A stretch of 64,000 bases of DNA, taken from assembly GCF_020921035.1 (NCBI RefSeq), contig NC_063155.1, positions 22,561,294 through 22,625,293 of the forward strand. Reading direction: 5' to 3'. A model generated the notes under the pieces. That model saw nothing but the letters and a program-made list of their open reading frames with translations. It searched no databases and had not been told where the DNA came from. Positions 55,931-64,000 of this stretch are shown here, one piece after another (positions within the stretch are counted from its first letter, which is position 1; the number at the start of each line of letters is the position of its first letter). The translations under genes were made by a program, and so were the position numbers. The DNA comes from Rhodamnia argentea. Its lineage: Eukaryota > Streptophyta > Magnoliopsida > Myrtales > Myrtaceae.

Positions 55931-58900
55931 CTATTGTCTTCTCATGCAAACTTCCTCGGCTGGTGGTGCATTTTCCTCGTCATATTTGGAATCACCGTTT
56001 CCGCTGCAGAGCCGAGTCGATAGTGAGGATGATACGGGCGCATAGTTACCTGCATTGGCTTATTAACATTACATGACAGGGTCGAATCAGACTAAAAGAG
56101 AATGGAAAATGAAGGTTCGACAAAGGAAGTCTCATACCTCTGAAGGATGGACTCCTTTCGAAGTCCTTGGTTGTGTGCAACAATATGGTCCCCGAGAGCA
56201 CGACAATGAAACCACATATTTCCGAAATGATGTCTCCACCGTTCTGACCGTCCCAATCCTAGAACGGAAACAGCCAATATTGGTAACTATAACACGGTAC
56301 ATTACAACTAACAGGCTATAAGACTACTTGTTTAAGTAAACCCCGTCTAACAAATAAGAGCCAAAAGTTAACTTGTGCAATTAGTCAACTCATGCAAATC
56401 CAGTTTTATAAATGTGACAGATTTAAAACAAGATAATTGGATTGTGGGGGTGTGGCTGCAGCTCCTGTTTTCAGTTAGCCTACTACTCTCTCAAGGACAC
56501 ACTCAACTAGAGGCTAGAAGGTCAAATAAGCAAAGCCGTTATGAATGAAAATGCGCATCGTGCCTTTTCATACCTTAAACATTATAACACTGGCAAGGAT
56601 TGTAAGGGTTGTGAACATAACATAGTAAATAGGCGACACAATGGCAGTGTTGAATGTGTCCAGTGCCTGAAATATCAAAATCAAAGAAAGAGCAGGACAA
56701 TATTGTAAGCATGGAGTGCAAGCATGAGAGGAAGCATTTGACTGGGATCTATCAGATACGATTATATGTCTAAAGCAAACCTATGAGATAGAAACAAAGC
56801 TGACCAAGAAAAACTCTTAAAGTAAGCTCATCAAGCAAGTATTTTATCCACAAGCAAACAGAATGTCAAAGAAACCTTTTGCAGGAAAAAGCCAATTGTA
56901 AATTGTTTCTGAAGCAAACAACCTTGACTCACTGACCCCAACATACAGAATTACCACTTAGGTGTTGAAAAAGCTACACCACTGTATCCCAGCGACAAAG
57001 AATGGAGGGCAGTTACCTTGCCAAAAGGCCACAGGAAGATAGAAATGTCTTAGACTAGTGCAAGTTTACAGGTAGAATTTAGTTTGTGTTGAACAACTCA
57101 AACTCAGAGTCCTCAATTATCATAGACACAATGATAATAACAATAATGAAAATCCTCCCCAGTTCCTGATTGTTTTAATCATAATTAATGAGATTCATGA
57201 ATGGATCAGAATGCACATAATGCAGACTATAGGTAGAGAGGCCAGACTCTCAAAACAACCAAATAATAAGGAGAGAGAATGTCTGGAAAGAGAACTTTGA
57301 CTTCTTCATGGGCATAATCTTCAGGACTAACTGTAACCAAGTTCAGACGACCAAAAAAAAAAAAAAACAAGTTGCTTAATTTACCATATCACCAACCAAA
57401 TGCTTCTAACGTAAGAAAACTAAAGTTCTACCAGTCTTAAAATCCCAAGAAACATGAAACATGGAATTGATCAGGTACCATAAAACAGGACAACAAGCAC
57501 CCTATTTAGTTAAAAGAGAGATGCAGATATTCCATGACTGCCTTTTCTCCCAATGTTGTGTAATCCCAACATAAGGAAAAAGTAAAAGTTACAAATTTTT
57601 ATAGAGGAAATTCGGTGCGTCATTGGATGTTGGCGGCTGTATGGCTATGATAAATTGAAATTTACACATTCATCATGGGGTAAAATTAGCTAATTAAAAT
57701 TGGAAAACATCTTGGGACAGACCTTATTGAGATAATTCATTTGGGTAATAACACATGTAGCCACAACCAACATAAAAAACCAAGTCTCCGGATAGATCAA
57801 CTGATTCTTCCCCTCAAAAGTCAACTTCAAAGAAGTCCCAAGTGCTTTCACACTCATCACCTGCACATAGATCATACAAATGATGAGGACTGAGAAAGCA
57901 AAAGTACCTGAATGCAAGGAAAATTAAATGTGTCCACCACTATAATTGTAGCTTGTTAACTTCGTTTTGACAGGATAAAAAGAATTACAAGAGATGGCGG
58001 TACCATGAATCAACAATCTATCTAATGCTGATAATGCAAGATCAACTCTCATGTTTAAGTGGCGCTTCCAACAATCTGGTTGGTGTATAGACACTAAAGT
58101 AGGTCGGAAGGAAGAAAAAAACCCAAAAGATGCCAAAGCAGTTATTTTACCGAGAGAGAGCCCATTAACGAGCAGATGCCAGTGTAAACTAGCACATTCG
58201 TGTGTCCACATCTTGGTGAGAAATGGAAAACCAGGATGAAGACCAGCACGATCACCGAGCCGACGTAGAGCAAAAAAGCTGAAAAAGACGTATAAATGCA
58301 GTCAGTTATCAGCATATTGCTGATCGTATAAAGAACACATAAGCCAAGCCCGAAGACTGACCTGGTTGAGTTGCCATAATCCATATTTGTTGAACAGAAG
58401 TGATGGGACTCTCTTGTGGTGCGTGGACGACGATTATGACAGACCCAACAATGCACATCACACAGCCTAAGATCCCCAGCTTGTGTAGTTTCTCCTTCAA
58501 GATGAAGTGAGCCAGCACGGCACTAACCAATGATCCAAAGTACACACGTTGAGGACAATCGAAAGGGCTCATATTGTGATACTGCAACAAACACCCACAA
58601 GAACATGCCAAAAACTCGAGGAGAACGACACTACCTCACTATTATACTTAAAGCACCGAGAGGAGTGACAAGCACCGCCGGGGCGAATGCGTAAGCTACG
58701 AAATTCGCAACCTCTCCAACAATCACTACATCGGAAAACAGAAAACAGAAACAAATTCTGCAGAATTTCAGCTGATGAAACAGGTCAGTACTACTAACGA
58801 GACGGTTATGGGATTATCCAAAACTAAAGCATGAAGCTAATGGTTCAATTTCTTGGTTTCTCTTACATTATGATTATCACTCGGTTTCCTTTGTCAAAAA

Positions 58901-59379
58901 AGACTGCAACAAGAAGTAACATAAGCCATTTATAAACGAACTATCACCGCCAAAAGAGCAATGTACATGCTCCAAGTTCATTAAATAACCTTGATCTCAG
59001 TGGTTAGAATCGATTAAGCGAACTATCGTCACTAATAATTGAGCCAGAAAAATGAATGATGGAAATCAAAGGAGCTTACTCGTGATCATGCCCACCCACC
59101 ACAGAGGTTCCAACAAATACGCATACCCACCAACACCTTTCACCCAAAGATCAAAGACATCGAATCAGTCCCGTTTTCAGGAATTTCAGGCACCCAATTC
59201 GTCGAAGCTAATGTTCTTTCGAAGGAACAGGGAAATCGAAGATATTTACCAGCTCTCACCCCAGAAACAACGGCAGCTCGTCGGAGGCCCTTCTTCTTGA
59301 TGATGAAGCTACCTCCGATGAACCCACTCGACAGGAGCGCCAAGACGACGCCGGTCAGGTTGTCCGTCGAGAAATCCAT
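55931..59379 (-). CDS. NIPA-type magnesium transporter-like membrane protein
   Basis: Nine exons on the minus strand: 59379-59250, 59136-59080, 58725-58635, 58522-58362, 58278-58151, 57860-57723, 56666-56574, 56258-56138 and 56049-55931; 345 residues in one frame. Family landmarks: [20 protein letters not shown] then KKKGLRRA (N-terminus), [106 protein letters not shown] and [17 protein letters not shown]. About nine membrane helices are expected. The hydrophilic tail ([17 protein letters not shown], then an acidic stretch and MRRQ) matches my memory of Arabidopsis NIPA6-like proteins. Plant members lie in endomembranes; magnesium transport is inferred from animal NIPA proteins. An in-frame ATG at 59397 is an alternative start. 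Confidence 0.93.
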
Positions 59380-59403
59380 CCCTTCTAATCTCTCCACCCC
59401 TCG

Positions 59404-59405
<2 letters not shown>

Positions 59406-59432
<27 letters not shown>
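59406..59432. repeat. (CT)n microsatellite in the NIPA leader
   Basis: About thirteen CT units, a GA tract on the coding strand, ending about 27 bases upstream of the NIPA ATG. Confidence 0.88.
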
Positions 59433-59436
<4 letters not shown>

Positions 59437-59875
59437 TTCTCTTGCGATTTCTCTTCATGAACGTCGTCCAATCATGGGCTTTTTGCAGATCAATCTTCTG
59501 TTTTCGCGATCCCTGAATATTCCCTGTCAATGAAGGCGAGAAGCCTACGGTGTATGTGAATACAGCTAATGCGTCAGCCACTGTTCTGGTTTTTTGGCAG
59601 TTAGCTTGTAATTCCATCATTTTGATATTAATTATGTATTGATTAACCATTAATCACGATGGTTGTATTATTTAGATTCAAAAAGATAATTATAATTTCC
59701 GTTGATTTGGATTGGAATCGGCAAGTGATGTGCTTTCTTTCTGTTTGGTTAGCGAGTCTTGGCACCGTGTGCACGTTACAACGAGGTCGTCTCTGGAGGG
59801 ACAATATGTCGGTCACGTGCGTGGAACCATTCGACGTGGTGTGTAGATCGGAACTTTTCGAAACTGCGAGGAGCA

Positions 59876-60215
59876 ATTACAAAAAATGATCTTTGAATTT
59901 TTTGCTAATGTGATTTATAAATTTTTAATTTATTTAATGCAATTTATGAATTTTAACTCGATATCCAATATGATCTTTAAATTTTTAATTTGTTCAATAT
60001 GACTCTTGAATTTTTTATACATTATATAGAAAATGTCTGATGTTATTCTTTTTAATTAATTCAAGTTCATTAATAATATTAAATATTTCGATTTAGTTCG
60101 CGGATTAAATTGAACATGTACGAAAAGTCCAAGAACCATATTAAACAAATTAAAAGTTCATGGACCGTATTACACATTGAGTAAAAAAAAAATAATGGAT
60201 CATTTGTATTATTTT
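59876..60215. mobile_element. AT-rich inverted-repeat element
   Basis: The left arm has gatctttgaattttttgcta and atatgatctttaaatttt; the right arm has aagtccaagaaccatattaa and agttcatggaccgtattac. The arms are imperfect reverse complements around a centre near 60040. No coding. Same general style as the other fold-back elements but without a GC-rich core. Confidence 0.45.
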
Positions 60216-61614
60216 TCCAAACTGGAGCATGTCGTTGTTCGATTCAATCTCTATACCCGACAAGGACAGAAAGGGTCCGGATGGTTTGGGGTTTACACTT
60301 GTGTTCCCACAATCACCCCCGGTGAATTTCAAGGACTGGATACGATCGTCGTTAAATGATCCAAGGTACCCGTGAGATTGATATATGCATCCGATTTGGG
60401 CCGAGCGAGAGAAAGGCCATCATCCCGACATCAATTGTCAAGCAAGTAAAAAACGATAACGCTAGATTAGTCCTTCATAGAGGATCCTAAATAGAGACAA
60501 GTGAGTGAAGTGGAGTTTAATTTCTCAAATCAACGCGCCTTTCAATTTCACCATCTGCTATGGTAAGGAGATTGTTCACACAAGTCATTCTCTCGTATAT
60601 AGTTAAGGTGATAGCACATCGATAAGTGATACTAATTTATCCCCTTGTGAAATCGAGAAATCTTGATTTGTACTAAAATCATGTCAGCGTGATTTCCCTA
60701 CGAACGGTAGCAGGTTCGAATACCGCAAAGTGTGTGGGATTGATCTCTAAGCTCCGAGCGGAGCGGAGGCTCATGACCAAATCGGCAATGCCATCGGTTC
60801 CTGGCGACGACCAAAGCTCATCTCAAGAAGACGTCATTAGAGTTTCGACCCTCTGACCTGGAGAAGAATTTCTGTCGACCTTCGTAGCCCGCCTTCCCCT
60901 CATGGACAAAGGGAAAGGAAGCGATCATTCCTACCGTTAATTACGTTCTTTGGACTTTTCACTAGTGCTTGTTGCTGTCGACATCAGTTCAAATCTTGAA
61001 GGCATGAATATGGACATTTTAAGCCCTTTAAATGTCAAAGCAAGCATTTAAAGGGCTTAAAATGTCAAAGCAAGCTTTGACCAAAAAAAAAAAAATTGTC
61101 AAAGCAAGCATCGGACTGTCCCTTTTAACATCACGGATGATCTGTTTCGAGTCAACCCTTGACTTTTTCGTGAGCTTCGTCCTCAATTGGGATGGCGGCT
61201 CTTGTCCCAAAAATCGAGAACCGGAACCTAAAAGTGTCGATTCCCGGTTCGCGAAATCATGTACATTCGACCGGATCGTCCCTGTCCGATCCCTAATTGG
61301 ACCGGGACCGGCTATATTTTGGCTGTATTTTTCATTTCTTATTTTCTTCTGATACATGCACGGATTTTTATAAAAAAAGAAAGAATGGTTGGGAAGTCTC
61401 GATCATTAAATTATTCAACTCCCCTCGCCTCCGGTCTGCGGCTGCCACTAGAACCAAGCCTGTTATTGCATACTGCAAATTAAAAAAACATTACACTCAG
61501 CCTCCAAAAGCTTGAAATCTTCGGGGACTGCAAAGTAAAACCGGCTCTCCAGTCTCATGATCTCCTGCTTCGTACAAAGTTAAACATTACATATCACCCT
61601 AAGGGAGATAAAGT
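60216..61614. other. Intergenic, no gene supported
   Basis: A short direct repeat lies at about 61016-61075 (ttaaagggcttaaaatgtcaa type, twice). A ggttcgaata string at about 60713 resembles a Pol III B box, but no matching A box or tRNA fold was found. Frames at 61032-61352 are low-complexity. Confidence 0.4.
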
Positions 61615-62990
61615 GTCACGTGAGCCCTAAATTTTATCGAAAAAAATACATCAAAAATGTCAAAAATTATATACGGCGCTCATTTTAGTGTTAAAAGTTT
61701 ATTTTGAATCATTTAAGTGTCAAAATTTTGAAAAACGATTGTTTGAGTGTCGACTTTGATCTACTCAACCAAAATTAGACGCGACTTTTTTTTTATTGGT
61801 ACCTAAAGTAGCTCGCCGGAAGTCCAATCGGCATCTAAGGGCCTATTTAATAACGTTTCTGATTCTCTATTTTTCTGTTCTTTTGTTTCCCCATAAAAGA
61901 AAAATAAAAAAAATCTGCTTCTGTACGTCAGTGGATTTTTTTGTTCCCGAGAATAGATTAGTGGCCAAGGAATAGATGTGGAATAGAAAAAAGAAATATA
62001 AAAAATAGCTTCTTTGTTCTCGATAACAAAAAGAGAAGCAATGTTATTTTAGAAAAACAAGTTTAGTGTAAGTTAATACTCGTATCAATCGTTTCTTTGT
62101 CACGGATATATCAATTTAGGATTTTTTATATGATATTAACTCGATTTAACGGAAACTAATAGACAGTAAATTTGTCGCTAGTACATCAATTTGGAGTAAA
62201 TTTGTTACTGGGTGTACGGTTTAGGATTTTTGGATATCGAAAAATAGCTTTAGGTAAATTATCACAAGTGTACCGATTTTGAATTTTACGTAGTCAAAAA
62301 AATAGCTTGGGGTAAATTTATCACATGAGTACTTGTTTGAGATTTTTCGTAGTATTAATCCAATTCAAAAAACACGAGCTTAAGATTTCAATTCCATACA
62401 TGACTTGTTTGGAATTGAAATCTTGATAATTAATGAAAAAATTGGGAATAGAAAATTTTAGGGCTATACCAAACGCATTTATGTTCTTTTTATGTTTTGG
62501 GAATAGAAATTTTATATAGCTACCAAACACATTCTTTGCTCAAAAACACATCTAAAGAATAGGAATAGAAAAAACTATTATTGAAAAAAATTGTTCCCAT
62601 GAACAGAAATTTTACCATATGCACGCTAAGACATAAATTGACAATATTTAATGCACTTCTCCAACCTTTATGCTTAATTTTTTTTATTTTTTTTTTTTTT
62701 TTTTGTTCTCCCTTCTTCTTCTAGCCGATTGTCAGATCTAGCGACTAACTATTGGAAGAAGATAAGAAAAAAGGAAAAGAAAAGATAATGGCATAGGCTA
62801 CGTTTTTACTGACACGTCACTTAAAAATTTTAATTGCAAATGCCACTTTTTTTTTTTGCTAGAATTCTCGTCGAAGGCACTTAATTGATCATTTTTTTTT
62901 ATTTGGTACTAAGTGAGCTGGTTAAAACTTTTGATATTAAAATAAGCATCATACACAACTTTTGGCACTTTTGATGTACTTTTCCCAAAT
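61615..62990. mobile_element. Inverted-repeat element, 'ggcattaaagtg' family, with a second element nested in it
   Basis: Outer arms: left about 61615-61800 (aatacatcaaaaatgtcaaa, gtgttaaaagtttattttg) and right about 62820-62990 (aacttttgatattaaaat, acttttggcacttttgatgt). These are imperfect reverse complements. Inside, about 61848-62632, are the ends of another family: cgtttctgattctctatttttctg on the left and attgttcccatgaacagaa on the right, with intermediate ggaatagaaa words. No coding in either. Confidence 0.5.
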
Positions 62991-63489
62991 TTTGTAATAG
63001 AGTAGCTAATTTCGTCGATTCGATTCCACTCAATGAACCGAAAACCTCCCAAAGTTGATAGGTTTGGTTCGATTTCCGATTTGAATCAGAATTGTTGCTT
63101 ACCATTATAATCTTTTCTAATGGTCGTAGAGAATTCATGTTTCTGTTGTTCTAGTCCAAGGGTGAGCCAATTTGGAACTATGTTGAGTGGCCTTATTTTG
63201 GAAAACCATCTTAAGGATTCGAAATCAAGCTTAAAATCAATGGAGGTCCTCCTTAAGAATTTAATTCGACGAGTTTAATCTATTGGATGGAATTACAAAC
63301 GCCTTAATTTGTTCCCCTAATGAATCAATGAATCCACCTCGTGCTTGAAGTATACTTGTCTATCAAAGTTTGGCAACGTGATATGTACAACATATACATG
63401 TGTCCAAAAAACAAAAACCAAAAAACATAAAGTCGAAACCTTAAAAAGAAAAGAAAAGAACAGAAAAAGCTGCCGTGTCCAATCTCATC

Positions 63490-64000
63490 TTAGAAGGAAT
63501 TCATCTCCAACATGTACGTCTTCTTCATCTTCCTCATCTCCCTCACCGCCTCGCCGAACGCCTCTTCCTCTCCATCGCCTCCCTCGAAACTCGCACTCTC
63601 CATCGCCTCACCCAGCTCGACTCCTTCCTTCGCCTTCCCCTTCTCGCCGAGCTCACTCGCCGGCGCGATCAACACCATCGTCGCCCCTCTCATCACGTAT
63701 CCGGATTCCGGCAGCTCCAGCTCCGGCGCGTACCACAGCTTCATCCTCAGGTCCGGAACGCGGCTCCTCTCCGCCGCCGGCGCCGCAGCAGCAGCATCGG
63801 CCGCCTCCGACTCGAAGGATCTCCTCAGCTCGGCGATCTCTTCCTGTCGCATCCTGACCTTCCCCTGCTTGTCCGAGTCGACGATGGCCACGGTCTTCAG
63901 CATCGGATGATCCGCTACGATCTGTTTGAGAAGATAATGCCTCACCGAAGCGGCGATCAAGCAGGAAATGATCCAGACCACTCGCAACTTCAGCTCCTCC
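63490..64000 (-). CDS. Unidentified protein, C-terminal part; continues beyond the right edge
   Basis: The minus-strand frame is open from the window edge to a stop at 63490-63492, about 169 codons, and has no start inside the window. Near its beginning is a hydrophobic segment VVWIISCLIAASVRHYLL, then ADHPMLKTVAIVDSDKQGKV, then an RQEEIAELRRSFE helix, an alanine run, MKLWYAPELELPESGYVMRG and an acidic Glu/Gly stretch before EMRKMKKTYMLEMNSF. The GC-rich coding texture against an AT-rich flank supports a real exon. I do not recognise a family. One membrane segment and a possible helical tail can be inferred. A pyrimidine/proline-rich plus-strand frame here is a shadow. Confidence 0.6.
   Translation of the reverse strand, partial: EELKLRVVWIISCLIAASVRHYLLKQIVADHPMLKTVAIVDSDKQGKVRMRQEEIAELRRSFESEAADAAAAAPAAERSRVPDLRMKLWYAPELELPESGYVMRGATMVLIAPASELGEKGKAKEGVELGEAMESASFEGGDGEEEAFGEAVREMRKMKKTYMLEMNSF

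Noticed and set aside
60700-60730. tRNA or SINE suggested by a B-box-like ggttcgaata
   Set aside because: No A box at the right spacing, no cloverleaf and no repeat partner in the window.
1-64000. CRISPR arrays, operons or bacterial features
   Set aside because: Split genes, nuclear tRNA layout and plant gene families show eukaryotic DNA; no regularly spaced repeats of CRISPR type were seen.

Overview
The window reads as nuclear DNA of a flowering plant. Genes are split by short GT-AG introns, intergenic DNA is AT-rich and full of small inverted-repeat elements, and every recognisable protein is a plant family (DREB2, annexin, NIPA, PADRE/DUF4228, plant-type INTS3, FIS1). The order is eudicot-like. 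The dense AT-rich fold-back elements with GC-rich cores remind me of Myrtaceae such as Eucalyptus, but that is an impression and not a test.

Layout. 1-2.7 kb: decayed, intron-bearing copy of organellar translation initiation factor IF-2. 6.7-8.1 kb (-): single-exon C2-domain protein. 10.7-12.7 kb (-): four-exon RING protein. 14.3-16.0 kb (+): six-exon small ankyrin-repeat protein. 17.2-24.8 kb: a segmental duplication holding an intact PADRE/DUF4228 gene (22.3-23.0 kb, -) and an N-terminally truncated copy of it (18.1-18.6 kb, -). 25-35 kb: almost gene-free, packed with nested inverted-repeat elements and one solo-LTR-like fossil. 36.8-39.8 kb (+): intronless Integrator subunit 3. 40.2 kb: stray C-terminal piece of an ARM-repeat protein gene. 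43.45 kb (-): tRNA-Arg(ACG). 43.8-45.6 kb (+): six-exon annexin. 48.0-51.0 kb (+): DREB2-type AP2 gene whose reading frame continues through three more exons into a long coiled coil. 52.1-54.5 kb (-): FIS1. 55.9-59.4 kb (-): nine-exon NIPA magnesium transporter-like protein. 63.5-64 kb (-): 3' part of an unidentified gene running off the right edge.

The genes are unrelated housekeeping and stress-response genes; there is no operon-like logic. A stress theme (DREB2, annexin, PADRE, C2, RING) is present but may be chance. Exon boundaries were worked out by hand from splice signals, frame continuity and family knowledge; all multi-exon models given below keep one open frame from start to stop.

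The two most unusual observations are the DREB2-coiled-coil composite gene, and a GC-rich module rich in alternating gagggcc/ggccctc words that sits in the middle of several otherwise unrelated AT-rich inverted-repeat families.
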